Source: CAZKAP01 sp964550895
Lineage (GTDB): Bacteria > Bacteroidota > Bacteroidia > Flavobacteriales > Flavobacteriaceae
DNA length: 64,000 bases
Reading direction: 5' to 3'
NCBI GenBank assembly: GCA_964550895.1
Contig: CAZKAP010000003.1
Coordinates: 1-64,000, forward strand
Every line of letters begins with the position of its first letter. Position 1 is the first letter of the stretch. Below, one piece after another: positions 8,287-17,255 of the stretch. Under the pieces are notes generated by a model. It was not told the origin of the DNA. It worked only from the letters and a program-made list of their open reading frames with translations, and ran no database searches. A program made the translations under genes and the position numbers.

Positions 8287-8787
8287 CTAGTTCGTATTCC
8301 TGATAATAACGCTCTGGGAGCCGTTCATTATTATCTGCATCCGATCAATAATGGAATTTTGCCCGTGAATGATCAGGTTTTGACCGTTGCCCGATTGCTC
8401 GATGCGGCGCTGAAGGAGTTGCTTGTTCGCCTGTGTGCTGTATTCCAATAACATATTGTTGTCACCGTTCTGGAAAACACTGTAATCTATGCGATTCGCC
8501 CTGAGATTGAGCAGTACGGTGTTCTCGTCACCAATTTGATCGATCAGGACCCCATTAGAGTTGCTGGCCGTTTGTAACTCAAGTGTATTTCCATTCCCCT
8601 GTTGATTGATGAATGCACCTTCATTATCGACCCTTAACTCCAAATCTTTAAACAATGAAGTATTGGAATTCAGGGGATCCAATTGCCCAGGCTTTACCTG
8701 CACGTCTGTTGAATTAATAATAATTCCCTGGGCTGTAAGGGTGGAACAAACCAGAGCAAATGCAAGTAGAAAAACAAGCGGCTTCAT
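8287..8787 (-). CDS. Curlin-type amyloid subunit, probable minor/nucleator (CsgB-like)
   Basis: 166 residues from the ATG at 8787, which is followed by a clear signal peptide (MKPLVFLLAF to about residue 20). A longer frame to 8835 adds only non-signal residues. The mature protein has degenerate curlin repeats with Q-x-G-x-x-N spacing: INQQGNGNTL, IDQIGDENTV, VFQNGDNNML, IEQSGNGQNL, and a last strand MNGSQSVIIRN. Fewer and less regular repeats than the neighbouring curlin argue for the CsgB role, but no experiment distinguishes them here. Confidence 0.8.
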   Translation of the reverse strand: MKPLVFLLAFALVCSTLTAQGIIINSTDVQVKPGQLDPLNSNTSLFKDLELRVDNEGAFINQQGNGNTLELQTASNSNGVLIDQIGDENTVLLNLRANRIDYSVFQNGDNNMLLEYSTQANKQLLQRRIEQSGNGQNLIIHGQNSIIDRMQIIMNGSQSVIIRNTN

Positions 8788-8860
8788 AGTCTGGGATTTA
8801 AAAACTAAAGGATGCGGGAGTTTGCAATCCCGCATCCAAAAAGCTTTGATGATCGGTCTA

Positions 8861-9682
8861 CTATTTTTTCTGTATGACTGTTGCCGTATTGTTTACACCA
8901 GACTGGATTACTGTGCTGATCTGCAGATTGTCATATTGGCGAACCGTAGCCCTGTTCTTGTCACTCAATTGCCATGGAGTGGAACTCTGTGATACCGTAC
9001 TCATATGGTCTTTACCATCCTGAAGAACATCAACTACGCCTCTTTGAGAATTATCCTGGGTAACAGCACTTGTATTTCCTGTACCTTTTTGGCGTACATC
9101 TACGAGGTTCTTACCAGCTTCCATGCCCATGACCTCGACACTGGATGCGTTATCGTTGCCAATCTGATCGACGTCAATCCGATTCTCGTACGCACCTTCC
9201 ATGACCGCTACTGTACCATCGTTGAAATTTCCGGCCTGATTAAGATCTACACTGTTCTTAGTACCCTCGATCTGTACAGTTCTTGGAACACCAAAAAACT
9301 GACTGCCATGAGCAGCTCCTGTATTGTTCTCATTACCTACCTGCTTGATGTTAACGTCATTGTTCTCGCCACCCCAGACAGCAACGGAACTGTAGTTGTT
9401 TTTTCCGTCCTGAAGTACTTTAACATCGTTTCCATTGGCAGGTCCGGCTACACTACCCGTTTTTCGAGACTCAACTCTAACCTTATTTCCCATATTCTTC
9501 TGGTCGATATCAATGTTGTTATCGTTACCATTGGAGTACGTAGAGGCATCGTTGCTTTTACCGATCTGATTTACTGTAGTTTGGGAATTAGTCCCAGCCT
9601 GTTCTACTTTACTTTCGTTGTTCTGGGCGTAGGTTACCCCACCCAGAAGCAGTGCAACAGCACCTAGCATGACTTTCTTCAT
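8861..9682 (-). CDS. Major curlin-type amyloid subunit (CsgA-like)
   Basis: 273 residues. The start at 9682 is chosen because it opens a good signal peptide (MKKVMLGAVALLLGG to about residue 20); the frame extends upstream to 9799 without one. The mature part is built of about ten curlin repeats with internal Gln and Asn ladders: VKVLQDGKNN, VNIKQVGNEN, VDLNQAGNFN, IDVDQIGNDN, VDVRQKGTGN, VDVLQDGKDH, TVIQSGVNN. Each repeat forms one beta-solenoid turn in the amyloid fibre. First gene of the six-gene minus-strand operon. Low hydrophobicity, high Asn/Gln/Gly and absence of Cys in the repeats fit an extracellular functional amyloid. Confidence 0.88.
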   Translation of the reverse strand: MKKVMLGAVALLLGGVTYAQNNESKVEQAGTNSQTTVNQIGKSNDASTYSNGNDNNIDIDQKNMGNKVRVESRKTGSVAGPANGNDVKVLQDGKNNYSSVAVWGGENNDVNIKQVGNENNTGAAHGSQFFGVPRTVQIEGTKNSVDLNQAGNFNDGTVAVMEGAYENRIDVDQIGNDNASSVEVMGMEAGKNLVDVRQKGTGNTSAVTQDNSQRGVVDVLQDGKDHMSTVSQSSTPWQLSDKNRATVRQYDNLQISTVIQSGVNNTATVIQKK

Positions 9683-10165
9683 GATCAAAAAATATTTAGT
9701 GTTTACGGTTAAATTATCTATGCGGCCCTTGGGCCTGTTCATAGCCTGTTTTGCCATTACACCATAGCACAGTAGCGGGAAGAATGTGGGGCAGTACAAG
9801 TCTCCCTTATCGACTTATCTCAATTGAAAAATACTCTATTTTTTAGACATATTTTTGAGTATTATTCACTTAGCACTCTGTATTGCTGATTTTTTATCGA
9901 CGTATTGCCGTTTTTTGTCAGAATTTTTGCCATTCCTACAATTTGACCGGAAAATTTCCCGATAAACGGTTGTGTTCTGCCGATCAGCGGTATGTTAATT
10001 TTATGTTAAGTATGAGCGGTTCAAGGCTTTTCGAGAGTGGAGCATACCGCACATGGCATTGGTCGATCGATCAATAGCATACGAAGGGGGAGAACCCTAC
10101 GAATCGGATTTATCACAAGCCAATTCTTTTTTGCATTTTTATTTTGTTTTCTAAATACTCTATCT
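9683..10165. promoter_or_regulatory. AT-rich divergent regulatory region upstream of the curli operon
   Basis: Non-coding as far as I can see, and markedly more AT-rich than the flanking genes. It contains the 11-mer AAATACTCTAT twice in direct orientation (9829-9839 and 10153-10163). The first copy also forms an inverted repeat with GAGTATT at 9857-9863 (20-nt loop). These are candidate operator sites for a regulator of curli and/or the divergent gene. I found no perfect TAnnTTTG element for the operon. Confidence 0.45.
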
Positions 10166-10819
10166 GTGAAATCCAACAATCCCTGGCTGGGTCACCTGTT
10201 CAACTTTTTGGCGGTTATACTCGGAGTCTACCTGGCCTTCGTAATCAATGAACAATCCAAACAGGCCGGCGAACGCAAAGAAGCCCAGCTGCTGATGGAA
10301 TCGATGGCTGCGGAACTGGAAGATGACACCAGGACGTTCCTGGAGTACCACATCCCTGTCAATGAGCAATACGAACAGACACTAGACAGCTTGATTTCTG
10401 CACTGATCGACCAAGACATAGCACGAGCCGAAGTACTCCTGCCGGCCCTCTTCCAGATTGAAAACTACGTACCCAGTACCGCCGTGTTTAATTCCATGAA
10501 ATCATCGGGCAAAATCCGTCTGATTGAAGATCTGGATCTTCAGAAGAAAATGAGTGATTTTTTCGATGGTACAGTAATGGAATGTACGGCCAAGAACGAA
10601 TTGCAGGCCGAATTTTTCCTGGACTACCTCATTCCCTGGCTCCTGCAGAATTCGGATTTACTGGAGATGAAGCTGGAAAACCAACAGGACCTGAGGACGC
10701 TGAGGAATACCCTATTGACCTACCAGTCGCTAGTCAGCCAGAAAACCGAACACTACAGGCTGATAGCCCGAAGGTCGAAAGATCTTATTCGGCATATCGA
10801 CTCCGTATCCGGTTCATAG
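10166..10819 (+). CDS. Single-span membrane protein, DUF6090-like
   Basis: 217 residues from the GTG at 10166. One membrane helix (about 9-25, FLAVILGVYLAF) is followed by VINEQSKQAGERKEA and a long alpha-helical region. This is the layout of flavobacterial DUF6090-type proteins (helix, then a basic stretch, then helices with an acidic block such as SMAAELEDD). An upstream ATG at 10037 is in frame but adds 43 residues encoded in an AT-rich, promoter-like stretch, so I prefer the GTG. Function unknown. Divergent from the curli operon and sharing its regulatory region. Confidence 0.6.
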   Translation: MKSNNPWLGHLFNFLAVILGVYLAFVINEQSKQAGERKEAQLLMESMAAELEDDTRTFLEYHIPVNEQYEQTLDSLISALIDQDIARAEVLLPALFQIENYVPSTAVFNSMKSSGKIRLIEDLDLQKKMSDFFDGTVMECTAKNELQAEFFLDYLIPWLLQNSDLLEMKLENQQDLRTLRNTLLTYQSLVSQKTEHYRLIARRSKDLIRHIDSVSGS

Positions 10820-10923
10820 TTCAGGACTTACCACTCTGCGGCCTTCAGGAGCGAACGCCTTCTTAGCTCGGGGTTAACTCCAAATTGATACCTTTCCAGC
10901 ATCTATATCCACAGCACCTAACC

Positions 10924-11655
10924 ATGCAACGCTACAAGAACCTCTACCTCTGGATGATCATTCCCATGGTGATCATGCAACTCGGCATCTTTATGGACTA
11001 CTGGGGCGATTTCACCGAAAACGCCTTTTCCGTGCACATCCATTATTGGACGGGCACGGTTTGGTACTTCTATCTGATTATACAGCCCTATTACGCCGTC
11101 AAGGGGCAAATGGAACGGCATCGAACCAATGGCATTATCGGCATGTTCCTGGCTGGAGGGGTGGCCCTCACTGCCCTGAGCATGATGTACCGGGATATAC
11201 AAAGTGTCAATGCCTCTACAGCCAATCCGGATCGCTTCGGGCCCTTCGAACCCTGGTTTTTTTATGGGGTCATCGCCGTGGAAATCCCCATGATCATCCT
11301 CTTCGGCTATGCCGTGATCCAGAGCATACTGAAGCGCAAAAGATTAGAAGATCACGCATGGTGGTTAATTTCCACGGTATTTATCATCATGTTTCCCGCC
11401 CTGGGCCGGGGCGTGCAAAACGTCTATATCCTTATGAATCGGGAGCAATGGCCCGATATCGACATCATGATACCCGTTTATTTCTCTGTTTTTCTGCTGG
11501 TTGCACTCACCCTGCTGACGGCCTACAAGTACGGAAAAATACGTCATCCGGCTACCTACATAGCCGTTGGGATAAACCTCTTTATATTATTTATAGAACC
11601 CGTTGGCAGGGCACCCTGGTTTCAGCACCTCATGAATGCGCTGATCAAAGGATAA
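10924..11655 (+). CDS. Polytopic membrane protein of unknown function
   Basis: 243 residues from the ATG at 10924 (an in-frame ATG at 10885 would add 13 polar residues). Seven hydrophobic segments are visible, starting at WMIIPMVIMQ and ending with VGINLFILF. Histidine and aromatic residues near the membrane (HIHYW, WYFYL, HAWW) could bind a cofactor, but I recognise no family. The 3' end overlaps the convergent selD by 11 bp (11645-11655). Confidence 0.7.
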   Translation: MQRYKNLYLWMIIPMVIMQLGIFMDYWGDFTENAFSVHIHYWTGTVWYFYLIIQPYYAVKGQMERHRTNGIIGMFLAGGVALTALSMMYRDIQSVNASTANPDRFGPFEPWFFYGVIAVEIPMIILFGYAVIQSILKRKRLEDHAWWLISTVFIIMFPALGRGVQNVYILMNREQWPDIDIMIPVYFSVFLLVALTLLTAYKYGKIRHPATYIAVGINLFILFIEPVGRAPWFQHLMNALIKG

Positions 11656-12691
11656 TTCGGTGTCCGAACACGACCGTACGGTGCGAACCCGGAGCGATTA
11701 ATCGTCCCAGCGGCTGAAGGTCCAGCCCTGCTTTGCTCACCTCTCGTTCGAAAGACTCCCGGTAACCGGGGTCCACACTTACCAGCAACCCCCCACTGGT
11801 TTGGGGATCGGCCACTACGTGGTAACCCATGTCCTCCGGCAGTTCGATCCGCTCTCCATAGGCGGCCCAATTGCGGTGCGTTCCGCCGGGTATGCAGCCC
11901 AGATCCTGATAGCGGGAAACGAATTCGAAAACCGGTATACGGTCCAGATCGACTTGCGCGGCCAGTCCCGCCGCCTCGCACATTTCCAGCAGGTGTCCGG
12001 CCAGGCCGAAGCCGGTAACATCAGTGAGCCCGTGCACATAATCCAATGAACCCAGCAGCTCCCCAATGGAATTGAGGCTCCGCATGGATTTCCGTGCGAG
12101 TTCGAGATCCTCCGGTAATGCCTGGCCTTTTTTCTGTGCGGTCGTCACCATTCCCACACCCAGAGGCTTGGTCAGAAACAACAGGTCCCCTTCCCTGCCG
12201 CCCTCATTCTTCTTAATCCGGTCGATGGCTACTTTACCGGTAACCGCCAGACCAAAAATGGGCTCGGGAGCGTCTATGCTATGTCCACCCGCCAGGGGAA
12301 TACCCGCCTCGGAGCAAATCTCCCGGGCTCCCGCCAGGACTTCTCCGGCCACCTCGGGTGGGAGCTTATCGATAGGCCAGCCTAGTATGGCTATGGCCAT
12401 CATAGGCGAGGCACCCATGGCATAGATATCGCTGATGGCATTGGTAGCCGCAATGGCTCCGAATTCCCGTGGTTCGTCGACGATAGGCATAAAAAAGTCC
12501 GTAGTACTTACAATAGCCGTGGTTTCGTCCAGGGCTACAACGGCGGCGTCATCGCGAGTACTGTTGCCTACCAGAAGGTGTTCAAAAGCCGGGGCACTAC
12601 CCGACTTGCCTAAGATGTCGTGCAGTACGGCGGGCGATAACTTGCATCCGCAGCCCGCTCCATGACTGTATTCCGTCAACCTGTATTTCAT
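11645..12691 (-). CDS. selD: Selenide, water dikinase
   Basis: 348 residues. Makes selenophosphate from selenide and ATP. The N-terminal active-site block YSHGAGCGCK (residues 8-17) aligns with E. coli SelD, with Cys14 and Lys17 as the catalytic residues. The enzyme uses Cys rather than selenocysteine there. The AIRS/PurM-type nucleotide-binding fold follows, with DDAAV, STTDFFMP, GGHSIDAPEP and TDVTGFGLAGH. The start overlaps the mnmH stop in an ATGA (12688-12691), so the two are co-translated. Confidence 0.96.
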   Translation of the reverse strand: MKYRLTEYSHGAGCGCKLSPAVLHDILGKSGSAPAFEHLLVGNSTRDDAAVVALDETTAIVSTTDFFMPIVDEPREFGAIAATNAISDIYAMGASPMMAIAILGWPIDKLPPEVAGEVLAGAREICSEAGIPLAGGHSIDAPEPIFGLAVTGKVAIDRIKKNEGGREGDLLFLTKPLGVGMVTTAQKKGQALPEDLELARKSMRSLNSIGELLGSLDYVHGLTDVTGFGLAGHLLEMCEAAGLAAQVDLDRIPVFEFVSRYQDLGCIPGGTHRNWAAYGERIELPEDMGYHVVADPQTSGGLLVSVDPGYRESFEREVSKAGLDLQPLGRLIAPGSHRTVVFGHRIIL

Positions 12692-13710
12692 AGTGAAAGT
12701 TTTTCCTCTTTAGCCAGTTCCTTTGCCAGCAATGGGAGTTCCGGAGGTCTGAGGTGGTACTGCGCCTTTATCAGATCACCCTTACGTTCGATATTCTTCT
12801 TGTAACGCGAGTCGTAATAGGTCAATATGATCTCCGCTGCCTTCGCCAGATTCCCCTTCTCAATGAGATCGACCGCCTCCTGGGCATGGTCGTAGCCGAG
12901 CCGTTTGGAAATCTGCCTCGTGGCCTCCACCAGGGCATTCGTGTCCAGTCCACCGTAGTCCTGCACGAGAAACTCGATGCGCTCAGCCTTGTCTATATCC
13001 AGAAACACGTGAGGCGATCGCCTCATCTGTTGAAACAATCCTTCGGGCAGATTAACACGACCAATGGAAAAACTCTCGTCCTCCACCCAGATGGTGCGCC
13101 GGGTATCCAGCTCCCGAAAGGCAGCAAATAACAGGTTCTGGAAGTGTTCTGTACTGGGCTGACCCTGGGACTTCTCATTGCCGAAGATCGAACCCTGGTG
13201 TTGTGCCCATCCCTCCAGATCGATAACCTGAGCTCCTTCTTCCCTGAGCATCTTCAGAAAGCGGGTCTTCTGGCTTCCCGTATAGCCCGTGAGGACTACC
13301 AGGTTCAATGGGGTCATAAAGAATTGGTTTACCAAACGGCGGAAGGCCTTGTATCCACCATCGAGAACCACGGTCTTGAAGCCGTATCGTTCCAGCAGCC
13401 AGGCCATACTTTCAGATCGCATACCTCCCCTCCAGCAATACAGGGCCAGCGTATCGGACTCCAGGGCTTCTGCCTGCTCTACATAAGAACGCATTTTGGG
13501 ACCAACGATATCCAGGCCCTCTTTGATCGCCTCCTTCTTACCCACTTGCTTGTAGGTAGTACCGATTACAGCGCGCTCCCGGTCGGAAAACAGGGGAAGG
13601 GAAATCGATCCCGGGATATGGCCCAGACGATGTTCCCCGGGCGATCGCACATCGAGCACCGGATGGTCCCCAAGCTGTTCCAGAAAATGAATTACGGGCT
13701 TTCTTTTCAT
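12688..13710 (-). CDS. mnmH: tRNA 2-selenouridine synthase
   Basis: 340 residues (SelU/YbbB family). It replaces the sulfur of wobble mnm5s2U34 with selenium from selenophosphate via a geranylated intermediate. The N-terminal rhodanese domain (about 8-125) carries the catalytic Cys92 in YCWRGGMRSES. The C-terminal P-loop is GYTGSQKT (142-149), in which Gln replaces the usual Gly/Ser before Lys. First gene of the mnmH-selD operon. With selD immediately downstream, selenophosphate made here most simply serves tRNA modification. No selA/selB or tRNA-Sec is in this window. Confidence 0.95.
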   Translation of the reverse strand: MKRKPVIHFLEQLGDHPVLDVRSPGEHRLGHIPGSISLPLFSDRERAVIGTTYKQVGKKEAIKEGLDIVGPKMRSYVEQAEALESDTLALYCWRGGMRSESMAWLLERYGFKTVVLDGGYKAFRRLVNQFFMTPLNLVVLTGYTGSQKTRFLKMLREEGAQVIDLEGWAQHQGSIFGNEKSQGQPSTEHFQNLLFAAFRELDTRRTIWVEDESFSIGRVNLPEGLFQQMRRSPHVFLDIDKAERIEFLVQDYGGLDTNALVEATRQISKRLGYDHAQEAVDLIEKGNLAKAAEIILTYYDSRYKKNIERKGDLIKAQYHLRPPELPLLAKELAKEEKLSL

Positions 13711-13915
13711 GCGGAAGTTGAGGAAGATAATTGAGGGGCAGTTGCCACTCGTACAAACGGAAAGGACAATGACAACATAGCGGCAAAGGTACCCCTAACT
13801 TCTCAAAACGCGACTACGCATAGGGATCGACAGGAAGGCGAACCGATTCTAAGATAGACATAGGGAGGCGATCGCCGGTTGGCTCTTCCCACAACCCAAA
13901 AACACTAAACGTCTT

Positions 13916-14326
13916 CTAAAAACTATCCGGCTCCCGCACTTCACCGTACTTGATGGCATTCTCCAGATCGATCCGGTAGAAGTCGTTCCCCTGGCCGGGT
14001 ACCCAGGCGACGGCATAGTAACCGTACCGGGGATTTCCACGCACACGGAATTTATTGATCTTTAGTTTACGTCCCTGTATGTCTCGTATGGCAGCGGCTC
14101 CATCACCGGACCACACGTACTCGAAACAACTTTCCATACCCTTGGGCGCGCCCAGAACCAGGGTATCTCCTACCTTGAAGGTATGTCCTTCCGCACTGGT
14201 GTAGGATTTGAAAGTGCCCGTGAAGCGCTGATCCGCCTTGCGGAGTTCATTAAAGGACAGGCTTTGGGCGCTTAATATGGCCGCCGGTAAGAGCAAGGCC
14301 AGCATCGTCAGAAAAGTTCGATTCAT
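13916..14326 (-). CDS. Small secreted protein of unknown function
   Basis: 136 residues with a signal peptide (about 1-20, LLLPAAILSAQ). The mature part is beta-rich with a short SH3-like look (FKVGDTLVLGAP, FRVRGNPRYGYYAVAWV) and a single Cys. No family recognised. Stand-alone, about 200 bp from mnmH, with its promoter in the 270-bp AT-rich gap before the divergent S15 peptidase gene. Confidence 0.65.
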   Translation of the reverse strand: MNRTFLTMLALLLPAAILSAQSLSFNELRKADQRFTGTFKSYTSAEGHTFKVGDTLVLGAPKGMESCFEYVWSGDGAAAIRDIQGRKLKINKFRVRGNPRYGYYAVAWVPGQGNDFYRIDLENAIKYGEVREPDSF

Positions 14327-14595
14327 AATGGTTCTCGTTTCTATTGAGACGATTCTTTCTACAAACCGTTTCAGTTTTCGCTACAAATTTACAGTTGAAT
14401 GACGAATCCGAATTCATTTGAATCAAATTCGTTTTGTTTTAGTTTCAATTGACAACTTAATTGGACTATCCGCCCTATTACTGCTGACCTATTCCGTCAA
14501 TCGCCTTTCAATCCCTTCGCAATCAAGGAGTAAACCCAAATACACTGCGGATCGATAATTTTGCCTGCCGTGTATTTGTTCAGTAAATTGACCTA

Positions 14596-16452
14596 ATGAT
14601 ACGAAATCTTCTTTTTACCCCTAAACGGACCCTGGCGACCTTTCTGCTCGTTCTGGTCTCAGGAGCCGTCGCCCAACAAGCACCTTCATCAATAACCGTT
14701 CCGGTAATCGAAAACGGAGAAGCACAGATAATCCCGGAATTCAGCGATCCCAGCAACTGGATGCGGCACGACCTTTTTGTAGAAACCTCCTTCGATACCG
14801 ACGGAGACGGGAAACCCGATCGGATGCACGTATCGGTGACCCGTCCCAAACAAACGGAATCGGAAAACCTCAAACTGCCGGTAATCTATGTCAGCAGTCC
14901 CTATTTTGCCGGAACGGCACGCATGGTAGAGGGTTTGTTCTGGGATGTCAAACACGAATTGGGCGAAGAAGGGCCCGAGCGCGTACATCCTGAAGTTGAG
15001 ACCCGGGTGAACCGGCCCGTCATTTCAAATTCTCACCTGCGCACCTGGGTCCCCAGGGGCTATATCGTCGTACACTCCTCTTCGCCCGGAACGGGACTCT
15101 CCCAGGGCGCTCCAACCGTTGGTGGAGAAAATGAATCCCTGGCGCCCAAGGCGGTCATCGATTGGCTGTGTGGACGGGCGAAGGGATATACTGAACCCGA
15201 TGGAAACGAAGAGGTTGTCGCCTACTGGACGACAGCTAAGGTCGGCATGACAGGAACCTCGTACAACGGAACCCTGCCCCTTGCGGCTGCCACTACGGGC
15301 GTGGTAGGGTTGGAGGCGATCATTCCCATTGCTCCCAACACCTCGTATTATCATTACTACCGCTCTAATGGCCTGGTTCGCTCCCCCGGAGGATATCTGG
15401 GAGAGGATGTGGATGTGCTCTACGATTTCATACACAGTGGAGCCCCGGACAAGAGAGCCTACAACAACCGAACCATCAGGGACACCGAGCTCAGGAACGG
15501 TATGGATCGAAAGACCGGGGACTACAACGCATTCTGGGAAGGCCGGGATTACCTCAACCAAATGGATAAGATGAAGGCCGCCCTGTTCATGTCTCATGGT
15601 TTCAACGACTGGAACGTCATGCCTGAACACAGCTACCGAATTTACGACGCGGCCCGGTCCAGGGGCGTGCCGGCGCGTATATATTACCATCAGGGCGGCC
15701 ATGGCGGACCTCCTCCCCTATCCGAAATGAACCGCTGGTTCACCCGCTACTTGTTCGGCGTGGAAAACGGGGTGGAAGACGATCCCAAGTCCCTCATCGT
15801 CAGGGAAGGTGATAAGCGCGACCAGCCCACGGCCTACCCCGACTATCCCCATCCCGAAGCGGCGGTAGTCGAGCTGGGATTGCAGGGCGGGGCCCCCGGG
15901 ACCGGCTTGCTCAGCGCTAAGGTCACTCGTAAGAAGACTACGGAGACCCTCAGGGACGATTACCGGTTCAAGGGAAGCGAATTGGCCCAAAATCCGAACA
16001 GCCCGAACCGCCTCCTCTATCTGAGCCCGGTCCTCAACGAAGACCTTCATCTATCCGGACTGGCCGAAATCGAAGTCCGGCTGGCATCCAGCAAGCCAGC
16101 AGCCAACCTGTCGGTCTGGCTGGTTTCCCTTCCCTGGGACGCGAGCAATGACGCACCCATCTGGAAGAATATAATCACCCGCGGCTGGGCGGATCCCCAG
16201 AATCGGGAGTCCTTGCGAACCAGTGCTCCCCTGGAACCGGGAACGTTTTACGACCTCAGGTTTGCCCTTCAGCCCGACGACCAGGTGATTCCAAAAGGGC
16301 AGCAAATAGGACTGATGATATTTTCCACAGATCCCGAATTTACCCTGTGGCCTTCTCCGGGGACTGAGCTGACGGTGGACCTCTCAGGGACCCGGCTGTA
16401 CCTGCCCGTAGTCGGGGGTGAAACGGCCTGGAAGCAAGCGACGAAAAATTAA
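14596..16452 (+). CDS. Secreted S15 family X-prolyl dipeptidyl aminopeptidase
   Basis: 618 residues with a signal peptide ending near residue 26 (GAVAQQ). Alpha/beta-hydrolase with a C-terminal jelly-roll (about 470-610). The nucleophile elbow GTSYNG has Ser222. The acid is in SHGFNDWNV and the catalytic His in YHQGGHGGPP. It also carries the DTDGDGKPDR strand typical of PepX/CocE proteins. Removes X-Pro dipeptides from proline-containing peptides outside the cytoplasm, so probably part of protein or peptide scavenging. Single-gene unit. Confidence 0.88.
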   Translation: MIRNLLFTPKRTLATFLLVLVSGAVAQQAPSSITVPVIENGEAQIIPEFSDPSNWMRHDLFVETSFDTDGDGKPDRMHVSVTRPKQTESENLKLPVIYVSSPYFAGTARMVEGLFWDVKHELGEEGPERVHPEVETRVNRPVISNSHLRTWVPRGYIVVHSSSPGTGLSQGAPTVGGENESLAPKAVIDWLCGRAKGYTEPDGNEEVVAYWTTAKVGMTGTSYNGTLPLAAATTGVVGLEAIIPIAPNTSYYHYYRSNGLVRSPGGYLGEDVDVLYDFIHSGAPDKRAYNNRTIRDTELRNGMDRKTGDYNAFWEGRDYLNQMDKMKAALFMSHGFNDWNVMPEHSYRIYDAARSRGVPARIYYHQGGHGGPPPLSEMNRWFTRYLFGVENGVEDDPKSLIVREGDKRDQPTAYPDYPHPEAAVVELGLQGGAPGTGLLSAKVTRKKTTETLRDDYRFKGSELAQNPNSPNRLLYLSPVLNEDLHLSGLAEIEVRLASSKPAANLSVWLVSLPWDASNDAPIWKNIITRGWADPQNRESLRTSAPLEPGTFYDLRFALQPDDQVIPKGQQIGLMIFSTDPEFTLWPSPGTELTVDLSGTRLYLPVVGGETAWKQATKN

Positions 16453-16463
16453 CTTCAAAAGAT

Positions 16464-17180
16464 TCAATCCTTCCCCGGAGTACCCGAAATCAGTCCCCGG
16501 ATTCCGTGAAACAAAAGCCAGACGCAGAGATAGATCTCGGCAAAGAGCGCTGCAACCGCTACCAGAGTTTCGGTAAGGGAGGCATAGGCAGGAAAAAGGG
16601 TATTCACCGCTCCATCCGCCACGTAGGTAAGGCCGGCTAATCCGAGGAAAACTCCCAGGTACGACGGCATAAATCGCGCCCGAATAAACAGGTATCCCAG
16701 CAGCATACAGCTGAGGCCGAAGAAGACCCCGCTCAGGATGTATAGCTGGGCGTGGTCGGTCAGTAATCCGCCCACTTCTCCCGGGGTTTCGGGAGTCCCT
16801 CCGGTGGAGGAGACCTCATCGAGTATGTGCAGCAGGGGAGTAAGAAAATAAATCCCATAGGCGAGTATAGCGGATTGTATCCAACGGGCGACTGCCGCCA
16901 ACAATGAAAGCGTGGCGTTCACCCGCTTCAGAAGCAGCAGAAAGAGCAAACCCACGGCGGCATCTGCGACGACCATGGCGGCATCGGCCAGAAAACTCCA
17001 TTGAATCAGCTGTGCCCTGGCCAGAAAAACATCCACAAATCCAATATCGGAAATGCGTTCCAGCAGCTTCATCCGGACGGTGAAATGGGCGAAAACACCC
17101 GCAGCGATAATTACAGTGTACAAGAGTCCGAGTGCGATCAGTAACCGGGACTGCGAACGGGTTCGTGCAGCAACAGACAT
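16464..17180 (-). CDS. DUF4386 family membrane protein
   Basis: 238 residues with six predicted membrane helices. The start (RSRLLIALGLLYTVIIAAG) and the spacing of helices fit the DUF4386 family, which has no assigned function. Convergent with the S15 peptidase gene, 11 bp between stops. Confidence 0.75.
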   Translation of the reverse strand: MSVAARTRSQSRLLIALGLLYTVIIAAGVFAHFTVRMKLLERISDIGFVDVFLARAQLIQWSFLADAAMVVADAAVGLLFLLLLKRVNATLSLLAAVARWIQSAILAYGIYFLTPLLHILDEVSSTGGTPETPGEVGGLLTDHAQLYILSGVFFGLSCMLLGYLFIRARFMPSYLGVFLGLAGLTYVADGAVNTLFPAYASLTETLVAVAALFAEIYLCVWLLFHGIRGLISGTPGKD

Positions 17181-17255
17181 TTAGGTTGGTTTTAGGGACT
17201 AAAGCTAAAAACTTAATCCACATATCCGAGGCTGGCTTAAAAATCCGTGCTGCGA

